Source: Saprolegnia diclina VS20 (taxonomy: Eukaryota > Oomycota > Saprolegniomycetes > Saprolegniales > Saprolegniaceae). Taken from it: DNA of 28,757 nt. The stretch is from positions 701,937 to 730,693 of the forward strand of contig NW_008246088.1 of NCBI RefSeq assembly GCF_000281045.1, given 5' to 3'. A model generated the notes under the pieces. The model was not told where the DNA came from and did not search any database. It saw nothing but the letters and a program-made list of their open reading frames with translations. The translations under genes and the position numbers were made by a program. Within the stretch, counting starts at the first letter, position 1; each line of letters starts with the position of its first letter. This document shows, piece by piece, positions 19,214 through 28,757 of the stretch.

Positions 19214-20263
19214 ATGGGCGCGTGCTTGTCCGAGGTGTCCAAGGCCGCGCCGACGGAGCGCTGGCAGGCGTCGTCCACCATGCGGCGACCCGCCAAGAAG
19301 ATGACGTCGAGCACCGGCTCGGTGGCTTCGTCCAGCTTCAAGACCGTGCGCGCGTCGACGGACCAGCCGCCGCCACCAACCGAGCTCGTGAGCCTCCTCT
19401 CGCCACGCGACCCGGCCCGGCAGGATGCGAGGTACCTCGAGAAGGAAGACATGATTGCAATCCAGGCCATGCGCGCATCCCGCGTGAGCCACCTCGCGTT
19501 TGGCGCGGCTGCGTTTCAGAACAAGCAGCTCAAGGCGAGCATGGAGGACGAGTGCGTGCTGCTGCCGTCGATCGTTGGCCCCGGTGGTGAGCGCGGTGCG
19601 TTCTTTGGTGTCTACGACGGCCATGGCGGTGGCTTTGTCTCCAAGCACCTCGCCCGCAACCTCCATGCAACTGTCCAGTCGCGCTTCCTCGCCGACCCCA
19701 GCGCGAGTGTGCCCAATGTGCTTTGCGAGAGCTTTGCCGCCGTCGACACGGGCCTGGAAGAAATGGAAGAGGCCGATGCGTGCGGGTCCACGGCCGTCGT
19801 CTGTGTCGTGCTGCCGACCGAGTGCTACGTGGCCAACAGCGGCGACTCGCACTGCATCTTCTTTGACGGGCTGCGGACCACGCGGCTTTCCGCTGACCAC
19901 CACGTGCGCAACGACGCCGAGATCGACCGCATCAAGCACCAGCAAGGCATCATCTTGAACCACCGCGTGAGCGGTGTGAGCCGCGTCACGCGAGCCTTTG
20001 GCCAAAACAACGAAAAAGAGCTCATAATCCCGACGCCGCATGTGGCCTGCGTCGCGCGGCCGCGGGATCGAACCGCGGCCTTTCTGCTGCTCGTAAGCGA
20101 CGGTGTCACCGATGTCTTGACCGACGACGACATGGTCCGCTACGTGCGACGCGGGCTGCTCGAGTGCGACCTGCATCCCGACGACGTCTGCCGCGAGCTC
20201 CTCGAGGTCTGCCGCCTCAAGCGGGCCGTCGACAACATGACCGCGGTCCTTATCCTGCTATGA
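19214..20263 (+). CDS. PP2C-type Ser/Thr protein phosphatase
   Basis: Intronless, 349 aa. Residues about 90-349 carry the PPM/PP2C motifs in order: KASMEDE, FGVYDGHGG (metal Asp135), CGSTAVVCVV, VANSGDSHCIFF, LSADH, RVTRAFG, LLLVSDGVTDVL (metal Asp296) and DNMTAVLILL (metal Asp340). It should be a manganese/magnesium-dependent phosphatase removing phosphate from Ser/Thr. The chosen start at 19214 (CCATGG context) gives MGACLSEVSK, whose Gly2 and Cys4 suggest myristoylation and palmitoylation, hence membrane attachment. An in-frame ATG at 19130 would add 28 residues and hide this motif. Residues 5-85 are basic and Ser/Pro-rich, probably disordered. The Asp that usually follows the TRAFG motif is Gln here. 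Its substrate is unknown. Confidence 0.93.
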   Translation: MGACLSEVSKAAPTERWQASSTMRRPAKKMTSSTGSVASSSFKTVRASTDQPPPPTELVSLLSPRDPARQDARYLEKEDMIAIQAMRASRVSHLAFGAAAFQNKQLKASMEDECVLLPSIVGPGGERGAFFGVYDGHGGGFVSKHLARNLHATVQSRFLADPSASVPNVLCESFAAVDTGLEEMEEADACGSTAVVCVVLPTECYVANSGDSHCIFFDGLRTTRLSADHHVRNDAEIDRIKHQQGIILNHRVSGVSRVTRAFGQNNEKELIIPTPHVACVARPRDRTAAFLLLVSDGVTDVLTDDDMVRYVRRGLLECDLHPDDVCRELLEVCRLKRAVDNMTAVLILL

Positions 20264-20760
20264 TGCACCGATCTAGTAGCCTATTTATCCCACAACGTAA
20301 GAACACGAGTATATAGTGGTGTTTTGAAGTCGACTTTGTCCGCGTCAACGTCGAGGCAACGCTAAGAGCTTATGCCGACGTGGCCGTGGAAGCTCGCCGT
20401 CGGTATCGAATCGAATCCCTATCAACCAGCTCTTTTAACGTTAGCATTCTTGTTGCGCATCTTGAGATGGGTGGCGTCGACAGACAGGCGAATGGGTGCT
20501 GCAACCCTAGCCGCAGCCAGAGCCGCACACCGCCATGCGCAGAGCTGTCATGGTGCTGCAAGGGCGGGCTAGTAGCAGTAGTAGGGGCAGTAGTGTATGT
20601 GGAAAACGCAGTAAAGAGGCCGATGCTACGAGAGGCCGACTCGGTGCCCCTATCTCGCTACTGCTGCTTGTAAGGTGGCATGTTGATGCTGGGCACGCAA
20701 TGCCATTGGCTAAAAATCGGGGGAAAAGGCAACGTCAAGATCTCAATTGGCGTCGAAAGC
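20264..20760. other. Intergenic, nothing recognised
   Basis: About 500 bases between PP2C and the first GH20 gene. Only unrelated short frames were seen. Confidence 0.4.
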
Positions 20761-22755
20761 ATGATGCGCATCCTGGCGGTGGCGATGCTGAGCAGCCTCG
20801 GCGCCGCGCTCCAGGTGCCCTATACGACGTACGCCTGCGACGATCGGCGGTGCGTGCCCCAGCCGCGCACGCTGACGCCGCAAGCAGGCCACACGAGTCT
20901 CCGTCTCTGCGAAATGACATGCGGCGCCGGGAACCTCTGGCCGCAGCCCACATCCGCGGCGATTGCGGCGACGACGACGATCGTGAGCGTCGATGACGTC
21001 CAGCACAACGTGTCGTTTGGAGTAGGTGACGCGGCGCACCTCGTGCGCAGCATGCAGCACATCTTTGACAACACGCTCGCGCTCAAGGCCACCGAGTGCG
21101 CGCTCGTGGCAGTCGACGGCATCGAGCTCGTCGTTACCGCAGCGATCGCCTCTGCGTCCGAGGTACACGGCCTCGCTTTGGTTGAGAGTGCCATGGCTGC
21201 ACGTACACCGCGTAGACGCTATCGCTCGAGACAGACGAGTCGTATACACTGCACATTGCCAATGGCACGGCGTCGATCACGGCGGCTACGATTTATGGCT
21301 ACCGCCACGCACTCGTGACGCTCACGCAGCTCGTTGAGTACGACGAGCTGTCGCACACGATGCACATGGCGTCGGGCGCGAGCATCATTGATGGACCCGC
21401 ATATCGCCACCGCGGCGTTGTGCTGGACACGAGCCGGCAGTACTACTCGGTGGCTGCGATTCGCCGGCTCCTCGACGGTATGGGGGCGACGAAGCTCAAC
21501 TCGTTCCATTGGCACTTCACCGACACGGCAAGCTTCCCGGTCGAGATCAAGGGTACGGACCTTCCTTTGCATGGCGTGCCTTACGAGCGGGTGATAGGGG
21601 AGCCGCGGCTCACCTCGTTTGGCGCCCACCACCCGCGCCAAATTTACACGCAGACCGCCATCCGCGGGCTCGTCGCCTACGGTGCGTCTGCGTGGATGAC
21701 TGGCGTGCGGTAATGTTGCGTGCGTCTAGCCAAAGCCCGCGGTGTGCGCGTGATTCCAGAAGTCGACGCGCCGTCGCATGCCGGCGCGGGGTGGCAGTGG
21801 GGCGTCGACGCCGGCCTTGGCGAACTCGGTGTTTGCTTTGGCCACAATCCGTGGTACGACGCCTGCGTGGAGCCGCCGTGCGGCCAGCTCAACCCGTTCA
21901 ACGACCACGTCTACGACATTCTGAAAACGTACGGCCACAGAGCGTTTGAAACTGTGTTGACGGTTGGGGGTAGGGTCTACTCGGAGCTCCACGGGCTCTT
22001 TGATGCCGACGTGTTTCACATGGGCGGCGATGAAGTGCATCTCGGCTGCTGGAACATGACAAAGGCCATCACGGACCACATGAGCTCAGATCGGTCGCCG
22101 GACGCCTTTTACCACATCTGGGGTGCGTTCCAGACACGAGCTCGGTCGCTGGTCGACGCACAAAAGAAGATTGCTATCTGGACAAGCGACCTCACCAACG
22201 CCCCGTATCTGCGCTCGTACTTTGAGCCTAGCAACACAATCGTTCAGATGTGGACGCTCTCGAACGCAGGCGACGCGGCCAAGCTGACCGCCCAAGGCTA
22301 CGAAGTCATTGCATCCTACTATGACGCGTACTATCTGGACTGCGGTTTTGGCAACTGGCTCACAAAAGGCGCCGACTGGTGCCATCCGTACCACCACTGG
22401 AGTGTGCTCTACGACCTGGATCTGGTCAAGCACGTGCCAGTCGCCCAGCGGCGGCTCGTGCTCGGAGGCGAAGGTGCGCGCCTTCCGTCTTATGATATAG
22501 GTACAAGTGTCGTGTGTAGTCGCGCTTTGGTCGGAAGAAGTCGACGAGGCGACCATGGACGCTAAGATCTGGCCACGCGCGGCGGCCGCGGCCGAGCGCT
22601 GGTGGACCAACCCGAGAAACGGCACGACGTGGAAGGACGCGATCGACCGCCTTCGCATCCAGCGTGACCGCCTCGTCGAGATGGGGCTGCAAGCCGACGC
22701 GATCCAGCCGCATTGGTGCCGTCTCCACCCGGGCGAGTGCACTCTCCTCCCATAA
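20761..22755 (+). CDS. Secreted GH20 beta-N-acetylhexosaminidase (copy 1)
   Basis: Six exons: 20761-21162, 21216-21552, 21598-21681, 21730-21928, 21974-22473, 22520-22755; introns of 53, 45, 48, 45 and 46 nt; 585 aa. A signal peptide (MMRILAVAMLSSLGAALQ) is followed by a GH20b-type N-terminal domain with CEMTCGAGNLWP, then the GH20 barrel: YRHRGVVLDTSRQYY, LNSFHWHFTD, PSHAGAGWQWG, the catalytic pair Asp360-Glu361 in FHMGGDE, LGGEVALWSEE and WPRAAAAAERWW. The enzyme removes terminal N-acetylglucosamine or -galactosamine from chitin oligomers or glycans by substrate-assisted catalysis. Secretion is predicted; cell-wall remodelling or nutrition is a plausible role. Introns were placed by comparison with the intron-poor tandem copy at 23867. 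Two introns (21553-21597, 21929-21973) are multiples of three without stops, so unspliced mRNA would still be open there. Confidence 0.93.
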
Positions 22756-23827
22756 GTCGCATCACCTTGCGCTATATATCATGTGGATGATTGCCTGAAA
22801 CAGCGTTGCGTCCTTCTCGTTGCCGGCTGTGATGGTGTGGCAAAGAGCCTGCTATGAGAGCAAAGGTGATCGGATACCCGGCGTCGTAGCAACCGACCAG
22901 GATTAGATGCCAAGAGATGTGCGATGACGGGGTGCGTCCAAGGAAGTCGCCACCGCGATCCTTCAACGTGTCCCTGAGAACGAGTATCTTCATCTGGCAA
23001 TGTAGCCACACTAGCGTTGCAAGATGGCGGCCGTCGACATCCAACGCTGGCAACGCGACGCCCACGATCAGACTCTATCAGACGACCCACGGCGCTTGAA
23101 CCTGTGGTGTGGTAACAGTTGGTGGTAGAACCGATTTGCTATCTCTGCTTCAAATTCCGATTTCAACGCCAACATCGTCTTTACGAGTCGGAATCAACGT
23201 AGTAGCTAGTTAGACTTGGGACATCATAGTCTGTCACTCGGAGGACGCCTGGTCGAGCTGGCAACACCATGGTATTATCTCGTCGCACTGAAGAAACAAT
23301 CAATGGCCAAACCATCGGTGGGCCACCGCACGCGTCACGCGTCCACTCTAGGTCCCCGTATGTTTTGGCGGCAACCGAGAAGCGTTGTCGGCGAACCACG
23401 AGAGGTGCACGTTGATGGACGATGTGAACCAACTCAGACGAGCCGCGTCAGATGATTGTGCGTACGGTAATACCAGCGCACTGCGTTTTCGAAAGCCAAA
23501 ACGACAGTCAACCTGCAGCTAGCAAAACAAGCACGTTGGCACCGCTTCAAGCGATGCATTCCGGCTGACGGCAAGGCCGCAAGTCCTTGTCGATACCCTA
23601 TCTATACGGAATGTACTGCGTGGTGGGCGACAGTGCCGAAGCGGTGGCATACCGTCGTACGGTGACGCCGCGTCCACGGGTGTACGTGCCAACTTCAATG
23701 CAGATGGGATTCGAACCGGGTGTTTGTTCTTGATGGCACCATATCTTGGCGTACCTGCGAGACGGGTTCCCAGAAAAGCCACCCGAATGGCAACCGTTGA
23801 AGTTGGTCGGCCAGAGTTTGGTGCTGA
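22756..23827. other. Intergenic between GH20 copies
   Basis: About 1.07 kb with several overlapping frames on both strands but no recognisable gene. A GGATTCGAACC string at about 23707 resembles a tRNA B box on the minus strand, but the flanking stem does not pair (see rejected items). Confidence 0.4.
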
Positions 23828-23844
23828 GCTCACATTTCAATTTC
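23828..23844 (+). promoter_or_regulatory. Oomycete Inr + FPR core promoter
   Basis: GCTCACATTTCAATTTC, 22 bases before the ATG at 23867, closely follows the oomycete consensus GCTCATTYYNCAWTTT. It supports a short leader for GH20 copy 2. Confidence 0.65.
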
Positions 23845-23866
23845 ATTCGCTCGACACAAGCAAGCC

Positions 23867-25674
23867 ATGAAGATTTACGCCTCGCTCCTTGCTGTTGCCG
23901 GTCTCGCGACCGCGCTCGAGATCCCCAAGCACACGTACAAGTGCGTTGACGGCATTTGCGTCCAGTCGCCAATTGCCGAACGTGGCGTCACCCCCGGCGC
24001 CCTTGGCCTCCGCATGTGCGAAATGACGTGCGGTGCCGGCAGCCTCTGGCCGTACCCGTCGACCATCTCGCTCGGGTCGGCGGTCCAAGCCATCAACCTC
24101 AACGCTGTCTCGGTGCAGATCAACGGCGCCGAGTCGGCGTCGCGTCTCACGGGTGCGATTGGCAAGGCGTTCACCGAATCGGTGCTGGCCAAGGGCCGCA
24201 CGGCCGGCGCGTCGACCGAGTCGATTGGCCGCGGCGAAGGGCTCGTCATCACGGCGACGATCGCGTCGTCGACTGAGGCGCTCTCGACCGAGACAGACGA
24301 GTCGTACGAGCTCTCGATCGATGGACCCAAGGTCAAGATCAATGCGGCGACGGTGTATGGCTACCGCCACGCGCTCACGACGCTCAACCAGTTGATTGAT
24401 TACGACGACATTTCCGACTCGGTCAAGATCGTCAACAAGGTCAGCATCAAGGACAAGCCGGCGTACAGCCACCGCGGCATCGTGCTCGATACGTCGCGCA
24501 ACTACTTTTCGATCGAGTCGCTCCGCCGCCTCATCGACACGATGGCGGCCAACAAGCTCAACACGTTCCATTGGCACTTTTCCGACTCGGGGAGCTTCCC
24601 GATGGAGCTCACAAGCGAGCCGCGCCTGACGATGTATGGCGCGTACAGCCGTGACCAGATCTACACGCTCGATCAGGTCCGAGAGCTGGTGCAGTTTGCC
24701 AAGTCGCGTGGTGTGCGCATCATCCCGGAGCTCGACGTGCCGTCGCATGCCGGTGCCGGCTGGCAGTGGGGCCCCAAGGCTGGCTACGGCGAGCTCACGC
24801 TCTGCTATGGCTCGGACCCGTGGATGAACTACTGCGTCCAACCGCCGTGCGGTCAGCTCAACCCGCTCAACGCGCACGTCTACGACATTCTGAAAACGTA
24901 CGGCGATGCTTGAAACCGTCACCTGATGTTTTGTACCATGTGGATAGGGTCTTTGCCGAGCTCCACAGCATCTTTGACGACGAAGTCTTCCACATGGGCG
25001 GCGACGAAGTCTCGGTGGCGTGCTGGAACTCGACCAAGACGATCACGGACCACATCAAGGACACGAGCACGAACGCGCCGTTCTTTGAACTCTGGGGCGA
25101 CTTCCAGCTCAAGGCCGGCGAGTATGTGGAGAAGGCCAACAAGAAGATCATGGTGTGGACGAGCGACCTCACGACGGACTCGTACCTCAAATACTTCAAG
25201 CCCAAGAACACGATCGTGCAGCTCTGGGGCGCCGCCACGGACGGTGACGCCGCGCGCCTCACGTCCAAGGGCTTCTCGGTCGTTGCGAGTTACTACGACA
25301 CCCACTACTTGGACTGCGGCTTTGGCGGCTGGGTCTCCAAGGGCAACGGCTGGTGCGCGCCGTACAAGTCGTGGCAGGTGATTTACGACCTCGACGTGCG
25401 CGCCAACCTCACGGAAGCCAGCGCCAAGCTCATGCTCGGCTCCGAGGTCGTCATGTGGTCCGAGATCGCCGGCGACCGCGCTGTGGAAGCCAAGATCTGG
25501 CCCCGCGCCGCCGCGCTCGCCGAGCGTCTCTGGACCAACCCCAAGACCAACTGGAAGAACGCGATGAGCCGCATGCGCATCCAGCGCGACCGCATTGCGG
25601 ACGCCGGCATCAACGCGGACGGCGTGCACCCGCTCTGGTGCCGCCAGAACCCGGGCAAGTGCACGCTGATCTAA
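23867..25674 (+). CDS. Secreted GH20 beta-N-acetylhexosaminidase (copy 2)
   Basis: Two exons: 23867-24897 and 24948-25674; one 50-nt intron; 585 aa, the same deduced length as copy 1. It begins with a signal peptide (MKIYASLLAVAGLATALE), then the GH20b domain (CEMTCGAGSLWP) and the catalytic barrel: YSHRGIVLDTSRNYF, LNTFHWHFSD, PSHAGAGWQWG, Asp363-Glu364 in FHMGGDE, LGSEVVMWSE and WPRAAALAERLW. It is expected to release terminal N-acetylhexosamine outside the cell, as copy 1. Its only intron falls at the same place as intron 4 of copy 1 (codon for Thr in DILKT), and about 30 bases across that junction are identical between the two genes. Read without splicing, the frame stops just inside the intron. 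Coding bias is strong (very GC-rich third positions), suggesting high expression (inference). Confidence 0.95.
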
Positions 25675-27487
25675 GCCGTTTCGCCGTCGTCGACCCATCA
25701 TCATCCATGCTTGCAGCGCAGTTTCATCTTGTCAATGTCAATCAATATCTGTCAATTGCACGCTGCTACAAATGTGCTTCTTGTTTGTTCGCCATTGATT
25801 TGGTTTAGACGGTTGGCCCCGGTCCAATCTCGCCGGGCTGATTTTTATGGGCGTGGACCAGCCTCCGAAAGAGTTAATTTATCCGAAAGAGCTAGCCATC
25901 GTGCCATCGCAGCGTTCACTCTGCTCCGTGCTTCACCAAAGGTGTGCAGACAATACTAGTACTCCCCAGCATTCTCGCGTTAAAGGGTTAATCAGCATCC
26001 ATCCATAATCATAAATCGCAATAGAGAGTGAACGGGATGCTACAGGCATCGGCAGAGTGTCCACGGATCATTTTTGCACGTTATACTGGTCCGAAGACAC
26101 CGCAAAAGCGGCTCGGCGTTTCGCACCAGGTGGTGATCGTCATATTCACGTTATCACGTTGTTTCTGTGGACTAGTCCCGCGTGCAGCGTTCATCATACC
26201 CGCTGCTTGATCACTCACCACGGTGGCCAAGCGACGATTACTGTATACGCCTCTCTTTCGCGTATTTACCCCACATTCCGGTATTTCGGGCATTTGCGTT
26301 TTTAATTTCGCAACATACTCAAACCAATATACTGGAGCGCACTAGAGAGCGTCTGATTGGCTACAATGGTCATTTTTGTATTTCTTTTGAAGTTACGGTT
26401 CAAATACCGGAATTTGCATACGTCGTCTCACTTGCTGGAAGTCTGCTAACCACAGTTCTCCCCGTGATCACGTTGGATGTGTCGTCTTCGTCGCTGGACG
26501 CCAGGAGCCCTCTCGGTACTGCCGTAGTCCGTAGGCTGCTCTTGTCGCGATGTGATGGTCGACGATTGGAAAGCTCTTCACTGGCAAACATATAGCGACG
26601 ACGAAGATACTGTACGCAAGCGGCTCAACAGCGCGTCACGTACAGTGCGCGCTGCTGTCCTTGCGGCTACCTCGTTTGGACGCGTCGGCTCATTGGACAT
26701 CTTGTGGCAAACGTTGAGTGCGTCCGTCATTTCCTCCACGGAGTGCTCCGCGGTTGGCTTTTTTAGGGCGCATGGGGTGTTTTGGTTGCTGCAAAGCCGT
26801 GAAATGAAGCTACTGAATTCTGCATCGATTGCCTTGCTTGGCAAGAGCTACGGGCCAGAGGCGGATAGACTATGCATGACACGCCGCGGACGGCCGCGCA
26901 AAATTTCAATGGAAAGGCGGTGCTGAGTTGTGCACGGAGCCTGATCAGGCGTCGGTCATACGATGTGCGCCTGTCTAGGCGGCCCGTCCGACGTCCGTTG
27001 CGCTCGGCAGCTGGCGGCTCGCAGGGACCGTCGTGTTGCGTCCTCGCCATAGTAATCCAACCCGCGAGCATCCATCGTCTTGGTATTTGCATCGCACCCA
27101 TCGCGGCCGCCGTCGGATGTCGTCTCTTCGACCGTGCGCGTCAGCCAGTTTAGTCAAGGAATCCCACCTTGCACCCGAGTAAAGACGAGACCAATCCAGT
27201 CCACCATGCTTGCTCGTACACCCAGTGCGTGGCTATGGCACCGTTGATCGGAAGTGGTGTCGTTCACGGTGTCGTATCTCTCGAAACGCGAGCACCCAAA
27301 GTGGCGTCATACCTAGCATCAAGAATTAGCATCAAGGTGTGGTCCAGCTATTAGAACGAGTTGTAGAGTATGTCAAATGCTAGTAGGACGAGGCAAAGAC
27401 GTTGCTATTGTTCGGTTTCGTTATATAATCCCCGGCTTCGATACGACTATGCTACTAAGAGTACAAGAGTGCCGCTACATTTTATGG
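25675..27487. other. Gene-poor stretch, nothing firm
   Basis: About 1.8 kb. A 124-codon plus-strand frame at 26552-26926 and opposing minus-strand frames in 26578-27101 have no recognisable domain, no clear codon bias and no promoter motif. They may be decayed sequence. No repeats or RNA genes were identified. Confidence 0.4.
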
Positions 27488-28036
27488 CTAAATTTCTATT
27501 GTTGTCGGTGGTGCCGGGTTGACAAAGGTCGCGACGGCGAGAATAAGTTCGAGGATACCATCGTCCATCCACGCATCGTCGTCGATGATCTCGATGCTTT
27601 CGCAGTGCATTCGAGTCGCGCCGCTCGGCAGCTTTGGGGACGACGTCGGCGTCGGCGCCATTGTGCGTTGGGCAGCGTGGCGGTGGCAGTAGCCACCACT
27701 GCGGGCATGGGACTTGCACCCGCGCACGGAGCACGGTCGGCCGCCGCCGTGCCGCACACAGCGACCCTTGGTGCGCGCAAAGCTGCCGCACCCCGGCTCG
27801 GTGCAGAGCGACTTGTGGTCTGTCGAGAGGTGTTTGGCGCAGAAGCCGTGGGCGCGGGCGTTGGCGCTGCAGCCGTCTTGGAGGCAGCTCGTTTGGCCAC
27901 CATGACGCACGCAGCGACTCCGCGCGTACGCTTGGTTGGCGCAGCCCGACACCTCGCACGGCGTCCGGTGCTTGTGGCGCTCGCATTTGGTCGTGCCGGG
28001 CAGCGGCGGCAGATTGCACTGGTGAAAGAGGCACAT
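27488..28036 (-). CDS. Zinc-binding repeat protein, inverted paralogue
   Basis: Intronless, 182 aa, minus strand. Residues 2 to about 125 hold five C-x4-C-x9-C-x2-H repeats (the first with x10), for example CEVSGCANQAYARSRCVRHGG and CSVRGCKSHARSGGYCHRH. It aligns repeat by repeat with the protein at 842-1450, including the shared N-terminal LPGxTKC, so ATG 28036 was preferred; the frame is open for 26 more codons upstream. The C-terminal part is acidic and hydrophobic (IEIIDDDAWMDDGILELIL), again like an activation segment, and shorter than in the paralogue. A nuclear regulatory role is inferred from family annotation of WRKY19-like repeats; no WRKY core is present. Confidence 0.87.
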   Translation of the reverse strand: MCLFHQCNLPPLPGTTKCERHKHRTPCEVSGCANQAYARSRCVRHGGQTSCLQDGCSANARAHGFCAKHLSTDHKSLCTEPGCGSFARTKGRCVRHGGGRPCSVRGCKSHARSGGYCHRHAAQRTMAPTPTSSPKLPSGATRMHCESIEIIDDDAWMDDGILELILAVATFVNPAPPTTIEI

Positions 28037-28757
28037 TATGTTGCGAGAGAGATCCGCGAGGGCAAAAGCAAACTGATGTGTCGCTGATGGAGAGCGAGAG
28101 GAATGAATGATCATCGCGCATCGCCGTCACGCGTGTGTGACACGGTCCAGCTGGCACCGCCGCATTCAACGATGAGTCACGAAGCGGGCGCGTCACGGGC
28201 GGCATACCGATGTGCGGCCAACGCTCCACCCGCGTGCCTGGCCAAAAATGAAGTATTCACTCGATAGTATAGTCAAGGCAGTACGATTTGGACGCGAAAT
28301 ACTGTAGGCAGTTGGCGTGAACCAATGTTGCTGCCTTCTTGTCTCTGCGCCAAGTGCATCGGGACGTTGCAATTGCGCGGCAGCCGCTGAGGGTGGTGGC
28401 TACTCGCCGCCGAGAAGCGGCCGCCGCCACGTAAGACGCTCGATTAGTTGCTGGTCCGCATACACCGCAAACGACGCGTGTCCATCTCGCAGCAAGCGTT
28501 TTGATAACCAAGCTATTCAAGCCATTCAGGGGCGCTCTACCTCGGTCGAGGAGCTGTACGAGTCAACGTACAAACCCAAGTACTGTAGATGTTGAGAATA
28601 TCCTCAGGGCAACAGCAGGTGCCACGATGCCGTTGGTCGAGGACTGACGTCAAGGACAAAAATGAGGCCAATCCAACCACGAAAGCAGTCGCGCGTCACT
28701 CGACTCGCCCTGCAAGCCAGTGAATACATCGCTCGTCACTAATCAGCATCGCCTGAG
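28037..28757. other. Right edge, no gene recognised
   Basis: About 720 bases upstream of the minus-strand zinc-binding repeat gene. A minus-strand TCATTCATTC at 28110-28101 could be its initiator. A 92-codon frame at 28317-28595 on the plus strand and an opposing one have no recognisable features. Confidence 0.35.

Noticed and set aside
20055-20085. GC-rich palindrome with GGTTCGATCC-like string on the minus strand
   Set aside because: It lies inside the conserved PP2C coding sequence and codes for a plausible protein loop; no tRNA cloverleaf surrounds it.
18902-20176. Long minus-strand open frame (424 codons) opposite PP2C
   Set aside because: It is antisense to conserved PP2C motifs, and its composition is typical of shadow frames in GC-rich genes.
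23700-23760. Possible minus-strand tRNA (contains GGTTCGAATCC)
   Set aside because: The B-box-like string is present, but the bases flanking the TTCGAAT loop (CCCGG and CCCAT) cannot form the five-pair T stem, and no A box, anticodon arm or acceptor stem was found.
23843-24922. Long minus-strand open frame (359 codons) opposite GH20 copy 2
   Set aside because: Antisense shadow of a clearly conserved enzyme.
44-26175. Apparent excess of ACTAGT palindromes between genes
   Set aside because: About ten copies were counted by eye, only modestly above chance for the less GC-rich intergenic DNA; no regular spacing or position relative to genes.
26552-26926. 124-codon plus-strand frame
   Set aside because: No recognisable family, weak codon bias and no initiator motif; kept only as a remark in the intergenic entry.

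Overview
The window looks like nuclear DNA of an oomycete, most likely of the Saprolegniales type (inference). The reasons are: compact GC-rich genes with very short GT-AG introns (20 deduced, 43-55 nt); oomycete-style initiator sites (YCATTYY, sometimes followed by CAWTTT) close to start codons; and oomycete-typical families. These include a five-repeat C-x4-C-x9-C-x2-H zinc-binding protein, an M96/START-like protein and tandem secreted GH20 hexosaminidases. There is no prokaryotic operon structure, no CRISPR array and no rRNA or convincing tRNA gene. All gene models were built by hand from reading frame, splice sites and comparison between paralogues inside the window.

Layout. Positions 842-1450 (+) hold a zinc-binding repeat protein whose paralogue sits inverted at the far end, 27488-28036 (-). 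A tiny secreted-peptide ORF (1801-1944) lies in an otherwise gene-poor stretch. Two alkaline ceramidase genes converge tail to tail (3686-4548 + and 4629-5486 -). Next come two small candidate genes: a probable dual-acylated protein (6541-6813 -) and a small membrane protein (7382-7717 +). A five-exon gene (8353-10208 +) encodes an unusual fusion of two copine-like C2 domains with two VHL beta domains. A small single-TM protein (10290-10643 -) and an M96/START-like protein (11076-12301 -) follow. A 2-kb gene-free stretch contains GGGCCC-rich repeats. The largest gene is a SIN3 corepressor (14331-18486 +), followed by a PP2C phosphatase with an acylation-type N-terminus (19214-20263 +) and two tandem GH20 beta-N-acetylhexosaminidases (20761-22755 + and 23867-25674 +).

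Functional picture. There is no evident single pathway or operon. The genes are an ordinary eukaryotic mix: sphingolipid turnover (ceramidases), membrane-associated signalling (PP2C, C2 protein, MGCC protein), transcriptional repression (SIN3) and secreted chitin or N-glycan breakdown (GH20). Three families occur as local duplicates (ceramidase, GH20, zinc-binding repeats). In the ceramidase and GH20 pairs the intron positions differ strongly.

Most notable observations: (1) the C2-C2-VHL-VHL architecture, with the hydroxyproline-pocket Tyr/His/Trp kept in both VHL copies but no elongin-binding alpha domain; (2) a very uniform intron signature, TAG at all 20 acceptors and GTAC at 15 of 20 donors; (3) GH20 tandem copies of identical deduced length (585 aa) with five introns against one; (4) a small beta-rich motif inserted in SIN3 between its HDAC-interaction region and its C-terminal domain.
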